The notes below the pieces were generated by a model. That model made no database searches, was not told the origin of the DNA, and saw only the letters and a list, made by a program, of their open reading frames with translations. The translations under genes and the position numbers were made by a program. A DNA stretch of 64,000 nucleotides from Candidatus Gastranaerophilales bacterium. GTDB taxonomy: Bacteria; Cyanobacteriota; Vampirovibrionia; Gastranaerophilales; Gastranaerophilaceae. The first letter of the stretch is position 1, and every line of letters starts with the position of its first letter. The DNA lies in contig CALUTP010000003.1 of NCBI GenBank assembly GCA_944323725.1, positions 49,236-113,235 of the forward strand, given 5' to 3'. This document shows, piece by piece, positions 19,598 to 28,824 of the stretch.

Positions 19598-20949
19598 TGT
19601 CAAATTGGTTTGATAAAAAAGTTTTAGTTTTAGGTCTATCAAAAAGTGGTATTGCTGCAGCAAAGTATCTTAACAGGCAAGGTGCTGATGTTTTTATAAC
19701 AGAATTTAGAGCTGAGAAGCCCGAAGATAAGGCTGTTATTGAAGAATTAAAAGCTTTAGATATAAAAATTGAGATGGGCGGGCATAGCGATGAATTTATT
19801 AAAGATTCTTATATTGCAGTAACTAGTCCAGGCATTCCGCCTCATAGTGATTTGATGAAGAGGCTGAAAGAAGCAAAAGTTAGGGTAATTTCTGAAATAG
19901 AATTAGCATTTTCTCAGACAGGGAAGCCTTTTATAGCTATTACAGGAACTAATGGTAAGACTACAACTACAGCTTTAACTGCTCATATTTTAAGCAGTGA
20001 ATATAATGCAGTTCCTTGTGGAAATTATGGAAAGCCCCCTTGTGATTTAATTGATGATGATAAAATTGATTATTTCGTTTGCGAATGCAGTTCTTTCCAG
20101 CTTCAGTATTCTCCAGCTTTTCAACCGCAAATTTCTGTTTGGACAAATTTTACACCAGATCATATTGATTGGCATAAGGGACTTGATAATTACTTTAAAG
20201 CGAAGGCGAGAATATTTATGCCTCCTCAAACTCCAGCGTTTTCGGTTTTGAATGCGAAAGATCAAAAGCTTAAAGATTTTGCAAAAGAGGCTGGTGGGAC
20301 AATTTTCTTCTTTGGTGAAGAGGATAGTGAAAATTGCTGCTACGTAAAAAATAATGCTATTTATTATAAGCGAAATGGTTTTGAAGAGCATATTATAGAT
20401 TTGAAAGATTGTCCTTTAATTGGTGAGCATAATTATCAAAATATAGAATGTTCTGTTATTTGTGCAAAGTTAGAAGGGATTTCTAATGAAAATATTAAAA
20501 AGTCAATAGAGTCTTTTGTTGTGCCTGAACATAGGCTTGAAAAGTGCGGGCAAAAAGATGGAACTATTTTTTATAATGATTCAAAAGCGACTAATCCGGA
20601 AGCTTCTATTGTAGCGATTAATTCTTTCAATAATTGTAATGTAGCTTTGATTGCAGGAGGACGTGATAAAAATACTGATTTAAAAGAATTTTGTGATTCT
20701 GTTAATAAACATATTCAAACTGTTATTTTAATTGGTGAAGCTGCTGATAGGTTTGATGAAAATTTAAAAAATAACGGTTTTACAAATATAATAAGAGAAA
20801 ACTCAATGCAGGATGCGATTGATAAGGCTGTGGAATTAAGACCTGATGTCGTGTTATTATCACCAGCATGTGCAAGTTTTGATATGTTTAGCGGTTATGA
20901 AGAGAGAGGAAAGGTCTTTAAGGAATATGTCTTATCAAAGATCGGATAA
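19597..20949 (+). CDS. murD: UDP-N-acetylmuramoylalanine:D-glutamate ligase
   Basis: 450 residues; adds D-Glu to UDP-MurNAc-L-Ala. N-terminal Rossmann-like LGLSKSGIAAAK, P-loop GTNGKTTTTAL near 113, SSFQLQ, then FYNDSKATNPEAS and AGGRDKNTD in the C-terminal domain are all standard MurD blocks. The start codon shares its first base with the last base of mraY. The 3' end contains the ftsW ribosome site and start. Confidence 0.97.
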   Translation: MSNWFDKKVLVLGLSKSGIAAAKYLNRQGADVFITEFRAEKPEDKAVIEELKALDIKIEMGGHSDEFIKDSYIAVTSPGIPPHSDLMKRLKEAKVRVISEIELAFSQTGKPFIAITGTNGKTTTTALTAHILSSEYNAVPCGNYGKPPCDLIDDDKIDYFVCECSSFQLQYSPAFQPQISVWTNFTPDHIDWHKGLDNYFKAKARIFMPPQTPAFSVLNAKDQKLKDFAKEAGGTIFFFGEEDSENCCYVKNNAIYYKRNGFEEHIIDLKDCPLIGEHNYQNIECSVICAKLEGISNENIKKSIESFVVPEHRLEKCGQKDGTIFYNDSKATNPEASIVAINSFNNCNVALIAGGRDKNTDLKEFCDSVNKHIQTVILIGEAADRFDENLKNNGFTNIIRENSMQDAIDKAVELRPDVVLLSPACASFDMFSGYEERGKVFKEYVLSKIG

Positions 20950-22111
20950 ATACAATGAATCATATAATCGTCATCCGATACAGAGCATTATTGTTTCTGC
21001 ACCGGATAAGACTTTGTTAATTACAGTGGCTTTTCTTGTAATAATTGGTTTTATGGCAATTTTTTCAGCTTCTGCTCCAAAATGTCTGGATGAAGGTGGA
21101 AATCCTGCTCAGTTCCTTATAAAGCAGTTTATATGTTTTATTGTTGGCTTTATCGGTTTGAAATTCTTTTCTAATTTTGATTATAAAAAGCTCTCAGATT
21201 GGAATATGATTTTTGCCGGAGTCGTATTATTATTGCTAGTTTTAGTTGACTTTACTCCTCTTGGAGTTACTGTTAATGGAGCCAAAAGATGGATTAACAT
21301 TTTAGGATTCCAATTACAGCCTTCTGAATTTGCAAAGCCTGCCGTTGTTTTATTATTAACTTCTGTATTTAAAAAAGATGCAAATCTTTTTGACCAGAAT
21401 AAGTGGGTTTCAGCATTTATTCCTATTTTAATTATGATTGGTTTTATATTTGTGCAGCCAAATTTAAGTATGGTTATTTTGCTTTTGTCAACCTCTGTTG
21501 TTGTGTTTTTAGCCGCAGGAGGTTCTTTAAAATTATTTTTCAGTTGTCTGTCTGCAATGATTGTAACTGTTATTGTTGCTGCTACAACTATTATTAAACC
21601 TTATCAGATGCAAAGAATTACTACTTGGCGTCATCCTGAGCTTGATCCGCAGGGAGCTGGATATAATATTATTCAATCGCTTATAGCTTTTGCTTCTGGC
21701 GGATTTACCGGTGTTGGGTACGGTGGGTCTATCCAAAAGCTTTCTTATTTACCTGAATGCCATACGGACTTTATTTTTGCGATTATTGCTGAAGAATTGG
21801 GATGGGTTGGCAGTGTATTAATTATTGGATTATTTTGGACACTTATTCATAGAGGTTTCGTCATTGCTGCAAGGTGTCCTGATATGTATGGGAAATTGCT
21901 TGCTGTTGGAATTACTTTTTCTATAGGATTTCAAGCATTTTTGAATATAAGTGTTGCAAGTTCATTTTTCCCTACAACAGGTGTTCCGCTTCCATTTATA
22001 AGCTATGGCGGATCATCTTTAATTGTTTCATTATGTATGATAGGTATTCTATTAAATATTTCAAAGAAAAGAATTAAAAAAATAAGGAATCACTCAAATG
22101 TCGAATGCTGA
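20927..22111 (+). CDS. ftsW: SEDS-family peptidoglycan polymerase FtsW
   Basis: 394 residues, ten predicted membrane helices after a ~40-residue basic cytoplasmic tail. Motifs: GVTVNGAKRWINI, LQPSEFAKPAVVLLL, the TDFIFAIIAEELG block and the C-terminal FFPTTGVPLPFISYGGSS. It polymerises glycan strands at the septum, and its place between murD and murG supports FtsW rather than RodA. The true start is ATG 20927 with AAGG upstream, lying inside the end of murD (23-base overlap); the longer frame from 20846 is not needed. Confidence 0.93.
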   Translation: MSYQRSDKYNESYNRHPIQSIIVSAPDKTLLITVAFLVIIGFMAIFSASAPKCLDEGGNPAQFLIKQFICFIVGFIGLKFFSNFDYKKLSDWNMIFAGVVLLLLVLVDFTPLGVTVNGAKRWINILGFQLQPSEFAKPAVVLLLTSVFKKDANLFDQNKWVSAFIPILIMIGFIFVQPNLSMVILLLSTSVVVFLAAGGSLKLFFSCLSAMIVTVIVAATTIIKPYQMQRITTWRHPELDPQGAGYNIIQSLIAFASGGFTGVGYGGSIQKLSYLPECHTDFIFAIIAEELGWVGSVLIIGLFWTLIHRGFVIAARCPDMYGKLLAVGITFSIGFQAFLNISVASSFFPTTGVPLPFISYGGSSLIVSLCMIGILLNISKKRIKKIRNHSNVEC

Positions 22112-23222
22112 TGGTAAATATACATATTTTATAACTGGTGGTGGAACTGGCGGGCATATATATCCTGCAGTTGCTGTTGCTGATGCTTTAAATAATGATA
22201 TGGAAACTAAAGATTTGTTTTATATTGGTAATCCTGAGAATCTTGAAGCTGATATTGTAAAACAAAAAGGTTATACTTTTTTACCGGTTTTGGTACATGG
22301 TATGCCAAGAAAATTTGGATTTAGTCTTGTTAAATGGGGGATTCAACTTTTAAATGCAACAGCAAATTGTCTAAATTACATTAATAGATATAAACCAGAT
22401 GCGGTTTTTGGAACCGGGGGGTATGTTTCCGCTCCTATTTTAATTGCCTGTATATTAGCAAAAGTTCCATATATGTTGCATGATTGCGATGCTCAGCCAG
22501 GTCTTGTTACTAGAAAATTAGCTAAAAAAGCTTCAGCTGTTTCTTTAGCTTTTGAGTGTGCTAAAAATTATATTAATAATGAAAAATGTTTTGTTAATGG
22601 TAATCCAATTCGACCTAATTTTAAAAATCTTACTAAATTTGAAGCCCGCAAAGCTTTAGGACTTGGACATAATATTACCTTATGTATCATGGGTGGGTCT
22701 CAAGGGGCTAGAACTATTAATGATGCTGCTGTTGAAATTATTAAAACTCTTTCTCAAAAGTATAATATTCAAATTATATTTCAGACAGGGAAGAAAAATT
22801 TTGACAGAGTTATTGAACAGCTTATAAAGTTTTATCCAGAATATGAACAGGATAAGCATTTAATTGTTAGACCTTATTTTGATGATATGGTTACAGTTTT
22901 GAAGGCTAGTGATATTGCTATATCTCGTGCTGGATCATTAAGCTTATCTGAGATTTGTGCTAGCGGGATTGCTCCTATTCTTATTCCATATCCACATGCA
23001 GCTGCTGATCATCAGCGTAAAAATGCTAAATATATGTTAGAAAAAGGTGCAGCGTTATATCTTGAGGATAATGAGGTTACTGATAAAACACTTTTATCTT
23101 CTGTATTATCTTTAGTAATTGATAAAGATAATTTGATAAAAGTTCAACAAAATGCTTTAAAGTTAGCAAGATATGACGGTGTTGAAAAAATTGTGAATCA
23201 GTTGAAATGTATTAAAAAATAA
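22098..23222 (+). CDS. murG: UDP-GlcNAc:undecaprenyl-PP-MurNAc-pentapeptide GlcNAc transferase
   Basis: 374 residues, GT28 family, converting lipid I to lipid II at the inner face of the membrane. GGGTGGHIYPA near the N-terminus, GTGGYVSAP, MGGSQGARTIND, and in the C-terminal half SRAGSLSLSEI and PYPHAAADHQ are diagnostic. It overlaps ftsW by 14 bases and ends the cluster: murC, murB and ftsQ, which often follow, are not here. Confidence 0.97.
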   Translation: MSNADGKYTYFITGGGTGGHIYPAVAVADALNNDMETKDLFYIGNPENLEADIVKQKGYTFLPVLVHGMPRKFGFSLVKWGIQLLNATANCLNYINRYKPDAVFGTGGYVSAPILIACILAKVPYMLHDCDAQPGLVTRKLAKKASAVSLAFECAKNYINNEKCFVNGNPIRPNFKNLTKFEARKALGLGHNITLCIMGGSQGARTINDAAVEIIKTLSQKYNIQIIFQTGKKNFDRVIEQLIKFYPEYEQDKHLIVRPYFDDMVTVLKASDIAISRAGSLSLSEICASGIAPILIPYPHAAADHQRKNAKYMLEKGAALYLEDNEVTDKTLLSSVLSLVIDKDNLIKVQQNALKLARYDGVEKIVNQLKCIKK

Positions 23223-23272
23223 GTTATAATAACAGTAATTATAATAAATATAATAACGAAAGGGGAATAAGT

Positions 23273-23381
23273 ATGCAAAATGCAGTAATGATAGGGATTT
23301 CGGGGGGGGGGGGCACCTAGTTTAAGTAATAAATTTGCGAATACCCTTAAAAGTAGTCAGCCAGTGTATGATAGTGGCTGA
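23273..23381 (+). pseudogene. 35-codon ORF interrupted at a 12-G homopolymer (candidate phase-variable gene)
   Basis: ATG 23273 has a strong AGGGGAA ribosome site. The frame reads MQNAVMIGIS, then meets twelve G residues (23302-23313) and stops at TAG 23318-23320 after 15 codons. If the run had 11 G, the frame would continue GGGAPSLSNKFANTLKSSQP and end at TGA 23379-23381, exactly within the stem of the terminator that follows. The fit of ribosome site, open frame and terminator suggests a real 35-residue product switched by slippage; with 13 G the frame ends at a third stop. No family recognised. A G-run error in the assembly is an alternative. Confidence 0.5.
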
Positions 23382-23387
23382 TTTTTT
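23357..23387 (+). terminator. Rho-independent terminator of the G-tract ORF
   Basis: TCAGCCA (23357-23363) pairs with TGGCTGA (23375-23381), followed by TTTTTT. It isolates the short ORF from the pilin gene that starts at 23463. Confidence 0.8.
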
Positions 23388-23462
23388 AGTGTCAAAGAAA
23401 GAATTAAATATTAAAACTTATAACAAATAAAGTGAAATAAAAGAAGAAAAGGAGATTCGCGA

Positions 23463-24161
23463 ATGAAAAAAGCCTTTACTTTAGCAGAGGTATTAATTAC
23501 ATTAGGAATAATAGGTATAGTAGCAGCAATGACTTTGCCAACTTTGATAAATAAGTATGAGAAGTCAGTAGCAACAACAAAATTAAAGCGAATATATTCA
23601 TTATTAACAAATGCCACACAGCGAGCAATAAACGATTATGGTCCATCAGAGTATTGGGATTATCCTATGAGTACAGAAGACCTTAACCCAACTGGAATTA
23701 CTTTGGATCAATTCTTTGAGAGATATTATGCTCCATATCTTAAAAGTTCAGGTTCATCAGTTGTGAAATATACTGATGGATATGATGTTTATAATTTTAA
23801 TAAAGTTAATGTTGGTTATAATAATCATTCAATAGGTAGAGGAAGTCGTTTTAAATTAAATGATGGAATGTGTATAACTATGTGGGCAAATAATCAGTAT
23901 TTTGTATTTACAGCAGATTTAAATTGTGAAAAACCACCAAATATTGTAGGTAAGGATGTTTTTGATATAGCTGAATTGTATATTCAAAATAATAGGAAAC
24001 TTGAAATTCCGTGGAATAAGACTTTAAGTAAAGGTAAAGAGACTAGAGATTTTGCTTTGGAAAAGTGTAAGGCCAATACATATCAATCAGGGGGACCAAC
24101 TTGGTGTTTTTCTCTTTTCGTATATGATGGCTGGCAATTTAAGAAAGATTATCCTTGGTAG
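23463..24161 (+). CDS. Type IV pilin-like protein with prepilin N-terminus
   Basis: 232 residues. The type III (class) signal is MKKA|FTLAEVLITLGIIGIVAAMTL: prepilin peptidase would cut after Ala5, leaving Phe+1 and Glu+5, followed by a 20-residue hydrophobic helix. The rest is a globular domain with a few cysteines (MCITMW, LNCEK, LEKCKAN, TWCFS). It is a pseudopilin/minor-pilin of a type IV pilus or type II secretion-like system, not assignable to a named one. AAGGAG precedes the start. A second gene with an almost identical signal is at 32642. Confidence 0.85.
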   Translation: MKKAFTLAEVLITLGIIGIVAAMTLPTLINKYEKSVATTKLKRIYSLLTNATQRAINDYGPSEYWDYPMSTEDLNPTGITLDQFFERYYAPYLKSSGSSVVKYTDGYDVYNFNKVNVGYNNHSIGRGSRFKLNDGMCITMWANNQYFVFTADLNCEKPPNIVGKDVFDIAELYIQNNRKLEIPWNKTLSKGKETRDFALEKCKANTYQSGGPTWCFSLFVYDGWQFKKDYPW

Positions 24162-24215
24162 TAATCTATTATTAATTAGCTTGATAATCTATTAAGTTTG
24201 ATTTATTTTTGACTT

Positions 24216-25385
24216 ATGGAATATGATTATAAAGATGCAGTTAAGCTTTTAACTTCTCAAGGAAAATTTTATATTAATTTAGGTCTGGAAAGAATTTCTA
24301 CTATTCTCAATATAATAGGAAATCCTCAAGATAAGCTTAAATATATTCATGTTGCAGGAACTAATGGAAAAGGGTCTGTATGTGCGATATTAGCATCAAT
24401 TCTACAGGTTTCCGGCAAGAAAACAGGACTATTTACTTCACCACATTTGTTCGATTATACAGAGCGGATTAAGATAAATGGGGTGGATATTCCTAAGCCT
24501 GAATTTGCTAGATTGATTTTTGATGTTTGTAAAATAGCAGATAGGCATAATATTCATCTTACAGAATTTGAAATGCTTACAGTTATTATGTTTATTTATT
24601 TTGCTAAAAATAATGTTGATGTTGTTGTGCTTGAAACTGGTTTAGGTGGTCGTTTTGATGCTACAAATGTTATAAAAGAAAATTTATGTGCTGTAATTAC
24701 TCATATTGACCTTGACCATATTGAAAGGCTTGGAAACACTAAGGATAAAATAGCTTTTGAAAAGGCTGGTATAATTAAAAAAGGTTGTCCAGTGATTACT
24801 TGTGAAGGATATGAGGCGATAAAGGATAGGGCTGATGAGTGTGAATCTCTTTTATTAATGGTAGCCCCTTTTCAGGATACTTCTGAATTAGCGTTGAAAG
24901 GCTTATACCAGCAGGAGAATCTATCACTTGCTTTGGCTGCTATTAGGCTGGTTTTCCCTGAAATTTCTCATAAGATAATTATTGAAGGTTTACAAAAAGT
25001 AAAGCATATTGGAAGATTTCAGATAATTGAAAAATATAACATAATTATTGACGGTGCACATAATCCTAATGGAGCATTAGCACTTAGAGAAAGTTTAGAT
25101 TTATATTATCCGGATAAGAAGCGCAGATTTGTTTTTGGATGTCTTAAAAATAAGGATTATCCTAAGATGATGCAAATATTATTCAAAAAAAATGATGAAA
25201 TTTATCTCAATCACTTCTCGCATCCAAATTCAGCTTCATTTGAGGAATTGAAATCAGCTTGTCCATTTGAGGCGAGAAAATTTGATTCTCTTGGTACTTT
25301 TAATCAAGATGAGCACACTATAACTATTGTTTGCGGATCTTTGTATATGATAAATGAGGTTATTCCTCGTTCTTACCTTGATTAA
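24216..25385 (+). CDS. folC: Folylpolyglutamate/dihydrofolate synthase
   Basis: 389 residues, Mur-ligase superfamily. HVAGTNGKGSVCA holds the P-loop, followed by GLFTSPHLFDYTERI and the ETGLGGRFDATN block, with DGAHNPNGA in the C-terminal domain. The enzyme adds glutamates to folates and in many bacteria also makes dihydrofolate. Family members are usually ~410-430 residues, so this is on the short side; the segment after GYEAIKDRA looks trimmed. Convergent with the next gene, with 26 shared bases. Confidence 0.92.
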   Translation: MEYDYKDAVKLLTSQGKFYINLGLERISTILNIIGNPQDKLKYIHVAGTNGKGSVCAILASILQVSGKKTGLFTSPHLFDYTERIKINGVDIPKPEFARLIFDVCKIADRHNIHLTEFEMLTVIMFIYFAKNNVDVVVLETGLGGRFDATNVIKENLCAVITHIDLDHIERLGNTKDKIAFEKAGIIKKGCPVITCEGYEAIKDRADECESLLLMVAPFQDTSELALKGLYQQENLSLALAAIRLVFPEISHKIIIEGLQKVKHIGRFQIIEKYNIIIDGAHNPNGALALRESLDLYYPDKKRRFVFGCLKNKDYPKMMQILFKKNDEIYLNHFSHPNSASFEELKSACPFEARKFDSLGTFNQDEHTITIVCGSLYMINEVIPRSYLD

Positions 25386-26922
25386 TCATTTCTGATATTA
25401 GATTGTTTAGTTTTGCTGGGGTAAAGCTGGTACAAGTATTCCATATAAGTGTATGTTTAGGCTCACTTAGTGATGGAGCTGGGTAATCATTTAAGCAGAC
25501 TCCCTTAAGCATATTGGTCGTTCCGTCTATGCAAGGTTTATAGTGAGAACAACAACTGCAAATCCTTAAAATAAATCCATAATCATCTAATTTCATTTTT
25601 AATTCTTGTAATGCATCTATCATTCTTATATGACTTGCTGTTGTATATTTTTTATTTTTAAAAATAAATCTTACTTTACATAAACCTTTTTCTGAAATAA
25701 ATTCTAATTTGCAGTTTAAGTCAGTTTTTCCGTTATTTACTATGACATCTACCACCATTTTTTCTGTTCCTTGAGGCAAGTCTTCTGTCCCTCTTATTTT
25801 GTTTCTTATTTTTCTTACAGGAGGCAAATTGTTGATTATATGGCATAATGAATATAGTGGATATAAACATAGATAGCCGATTTCTTTGAATGTTAATTTT
25901 GCATTTATCAAACTTAAACAAAATGCAGCAACAAGTATTATAAATGATAGAAGTACAAATTTAAAGTCAATTATAAAACTATAATATAATGAATGTTTTA
26001 ATACTACAAAATATATAAGCATAACAACCCATATATTAGGGTATAGTAATGATAGCGTATGCTCAGTAAATGTAAAGTTGTTTGAAAATAGTTCTGGAAT
26101 ACAATGTTTAAATAAATTTAATCTATATGATAATCTAGGTTTTCTAAAAATATAATTTGCTGGGTCAACAATAGTCTGGATATTAGGGTTATAGGTACAT
26201 TTAAATTTGATTTTAGATAATAAAAGACTATATTTAAGTTCAGTGTTGATATCTTTAAAGTCAACATCCCCAATTTGTTTAACTATTTCTTGTTTTATGA
26301 TAAATACTCCAGAATCTGCAAATGAAGCGAGTCCAAATAAAGAACGAGCCTTTCTTATAAAATTCATGTGATATTTTTGGTATGAAGCTTTAATTCGATC
26401 AATAGGGCCAAGAGTTTCTAGATTAATTATGGTTTCTCCAGTGATTACGCTTGCGTTTGTTAGTGCTGCATTAACAGATGTCAAAAAGTCATGAGCAATA
26501 TTTCTATCACCATCTATGAATACATAAGAATCAATTAAGTTATCATTGGAAAGTTGTTCTAAAAGTATAGAAATAGCTTGATCTTTTCCTATTGTTCCAA
26601 CTCCTTTTACATCAATTACGTGTACAAAATTATCGTTAATAAATAACTCTTGAGACCCATCTGAGCAGTTGTCAAGTATTGCAAATACCTTAAAATTGTT
26701 TATAGGATAGTCTTGCATTTTTAATTCTTTGATAAGGTTTTCTAATGTTTTTCTATTATTATGAGAATAAATGACGACTGCAAGATTGTCTTTTTCTTCG
26801 TATTGAGAATATCTTTTTTCTAAATGAAAGGGTTTGTCGTTAAGATTTCTTAAAGCTAGTGCTAGAAAGTACAATGTATATGCTGCAACAAATAAATACA
26901 ATATATCTAAAATTAATTCCAT
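25360..26922 (-). CDS. GT2 membrane glycosyltransferase with unusual Cys-rich C-terminal domain
   Basis: 520 residues. One N-terminal helix anchors a GT-A domain (LAVVIYSHNNRKTLENLI, DNCSDGSQELF, IDGDRN as the DxD-like site near residue 138), then a KASYQKYHMNFIRKA region and about three membrane helices (310-365). After the last helix, about 140 residues form a soluble domain with six or more cysteines: LRICSCCSHYKPC, KGVCLNDYP and WNTC. That tail is not part of usual GT2 enzymes. Product unknown. Monocistronic, and its 3' end overlaps folC by 26 bases on the opposite strand. Confidence 0.75.
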   Translation of the reverse strand: MELILDILYLFVAAYTLYFLALALRNLNDKPFHLEKRYSQYEEKDNLAVVIYSHNNRKTLENLIKELKMQDYPINNFKVFAILDNCSDGSQELFINDNFVHVIDVKGVGTIGKDQAISILLEQLSNDNLIDSYVFIDGDRNIAHDFLTSVNAALTNASVITGETIINLETLGPIDRIKASYQKYHMNFIRKARSLFGLASFADSGVFIIKQEIVKQIGDVDFKDINTELKYSLLLSKIKFKCTYNPNIQTIVDPANYIFRKPRLSYRLNLFKHCIPELFSNNFTFTEHTLSLLYPNIWVVMLIYFVVLKHSLYYSFIIDFKFVLLSFIILVAAFCLSLINAKLTFKEIGYLCLYPLYSLCHIINNLPPVRKIRNKIRGTEDLPQGTEKMVVDVIVNNGKTDLNCKLEFISEKGLCKVRFIFKNKKYTTASHIRMIDALQELKMKLDDYGFILRICSCCSHYKPCIDGTTNMLKGVCLNDYPAPSLSEPKHTLIWNTCTSFTPAKLNNLISEMINQGKNEE

Positions 26923-27005
26923 ACTTCATCTCCCTAATGTTTTCATTTTATTTAAAATCTAAAAAAAATGCTATTACATGTTAATATTTGTGTACTTTAT
27001 AGCAT

Positions 27006-27040
27006 TAAAAAAGCCTCAGTTGTTACAACAGAGGCTTTAA
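27006..27040 (-). terminator. Terminator of the ycf23 homologue
   Basis: AAAGCCTC (27010-27017) pairs with GAGGCTTT (27031-27038), with an inner TTGT/ACAA extension in the loop; the plus-strand A-run at its left is the T-run of a minus-strand terminator. Confidence 0.8.
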
Positions 27041-27058
27041 TTATTAATAAAATTTGGG

Positions 27059-27814
27059 TTATACGATAGCTGCAACTTTTTCTGCATTTCTTGAAGCAAT
27101 TTCTACTAATTGTTTTGCTGTAGCAATCATAGAAAGTTCTGAATTCATTTTGTTAATACAAGAGCCACATCCAATTGCACTAGCACCTGCTGCAAATGCG
27201 AAAGGTGCTGTAGTAGGATTTATTCCAGTAGCTGTCATAATAGGCATTTCAACATTTCTTGATAATTCTATTGTATTAGAAAGTGTCAATTGTGCTCTTT
27301 CCATCAATCCCCTAACACCATTAGCAGGTTGTTCTGAAGAAAAATGACCTTCTGTTTGAATTAAATCAATCCCCATTGCTTCTAATTCTCTAGCAAGTTC
27401 TATTTGTTCTGTGATTGAAATTTCACCTGGTATTGTTACACTGAAAAACACTCTGCTGTCAATAATTTCGAGAGTCCTTTTTACAAGTGTGATGATATCT
27501 TCTTTTGAAAAAGTAGCCCCTTTTTTATATAATACATCAAAATTTCCAAGTTCAATAGCATCAGCACCAAGTTCAACTGCTCTGGCAAGTTCGTCTGGAA
27601 CTACTGATGATACAAATAATGGTAATTCTGTATTATTTCTGATTTCTTTTACTATATTTTCTTCAGCACAAATATCAACTGCGCTTGCTCCAGCTTGTTC
27701 TGCTGCCATAACTACTTTTTTTACATTATCAATATCAAAATTATCGATACCTGCAATGATTTTTACAGCTTTTTTTTCAGCTAAGTCTTGTTTAAATAAT
27801 TCAATTCTATTCAT
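27059..27814 (-). CDS. ycf23: Ycf23/DUF561 family protein
   Basis: 251 residues, predicted TIM-barrel. VKIIAGIDNFDIDNVKKVVMAAEQAGASAVDI, the GADAIELGNFDVLYKKG block, FFSVTIPGEISITEQIELARELE, DLIQTEGHFS and the C-terminal FAFAAGASAIGCGS are the conserved stretches of Ycf23, a protein encoded in red-algal plastids and cyanobacteria. Its activity is not established; the C-terminal phosphate-binding-like GASAIGCGS would suit a phosphorylated ligand. It is monocistronic with its own terminator and divergent from the protease gene. The presence of this family is one of the stronger taxonomic hints in the window. Confidence 0.8.
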   Translation of the reverse strand: MNRIELFKQDLAEKKAVKIIAGIDNFDIDNVKKVVMAAEQAGASAVDICAEENIVKEIRNNTELPLFVSSVVPDELARAVELGADAIELGNFDVLYKKGATFSKEDIITLVKRTLEIIDSRVFFSVTIPGEISITEQIELARELEAMGIDLIQTEGHFSSEQPANGVRGLMERAQLTLSNTIELSRNVEMPIMTATGINPTTAPFAFAAGASAIGCGSCINKMNSELSMIATAKQLVEIASRNAEKVAAIV

Positions 27815-27975
27815 TTTATTCCCCTTTTTTTATAAAATATTTGCTATTTATTTTGTTTTTCTCCTGAATTATATATTAAAATTTTAATAATATCAATAAG
27901 CATCCGAGATTTTTTCTTAGGGCTAGTGACAATCTTGTTATTGTTGAAATAATTATAATAACGAGGTGAAGTGAT

Positions 27976-28656
27976 ATGAAAATAAAAAAGTTGATCGCTA
28001 TGTTATTAATTGCTGGAATAGGATTTATTCCTCAATCTTGTGTCGTTTTTGCAGATTATGCTAGTGATGAACAGATAAATATTAGTGTATATGAAAAAAT
28101 TAATCCTGCAATAGTATCAATTGAGGCTCAATTAGACGATGGAGTTTCTGCAGGTACAGGATGCATCGTTACTGCTGATGGTGTTATTTTAACTGGTTCG
28201 CATGTGGTAGATGGCTGTAAAAATGTTGAAGTAACTATGTTTAATGGTCAAACTTATAATGCAAAAGTTATATCGAAAATGGGTAAAAATAATGATTTAG
28301 CTCTTTTAAAAATCGAACCAAAAACTGCTTTAAAAACGGTTAAATTTGGTGATTCTGAAAATATAAAGGTTGGTCAGCGTGTATTGGCAATTGGTAATCC
28401 CTTTGGATTTTCGGGAACTCTTACTCAAGGAATTATTTCTAGAATTGATTATACAAAAAATAAAATACAAACTGATGCAGCTATAAATCCCGGTTGTTCA
28501 GGTGGGCCTTTATTGAATTCTGCTGGAGAAGTTATCGGGATAAATCAGTCTATTTATAATCCTGATAACAATATTTCCAACATAGGTATTGGCTTCGCTA
28601 TTCCAATTAATGATGCTAAAAAGTTTATTCAATTAAGTAGATTAAGTAAAAGTTAA
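27976..28656 (+). CDS. HtrA/Deg-like serine protease lacking a PDZ domain
   Basis: 226 residues with a signal peptide (hydrophobic 5-22, possible lipobox-like SC at 21-22). Trypsin-fold catalytic residues can be placed at H76 (TGSHVVDG), D107 (KNNDLALL) and S175 in NPGCSGGPLL, where most DegP relatives read GNSGGPL. The protein ends about 25 residues after the last protease strand, so no PDZ domain follows, unlike DegP/DegQ/HhoA. It probably acts in the periplasm. Start ATG 27976 with GAGGTGA upstream. Divergent from ycf23. Confidence 0.85.
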   Translation: MKIKKLIAMLLIAGIGFIPQSCVVFADYASDEQINISVYEKINPAIVSIEAQLDDGVSAGTGCIVTADGVILTGSHVVDGCKNVEVTMFNGQTYNAKVISKMGKNNDLALLKIEPKTALKTVKFGDSENIKVGQRVLAIGNPFGFSGTLTQGIISRIDYTKNKIQTDAAINPGCSGGPLLNSAGEVIGINQSIYNPDNNISNIGIGFAIPINDAKKFIQLSRLSKS

Positions 28657-28824
28657 GATTATTATTAACTTTTGTAAATATAGATTTTATATGTCTCTTT
28701 TTTAATAATAGTCTATAATTTCGCTTTTCTTAAAAAATTATTCGTGAAATTTCTCATATAAAAAATACTTTATATTGATATATAGGATATATAAATGTGA
28801 AGTATAAAGCAAAGGAGTAATTTT

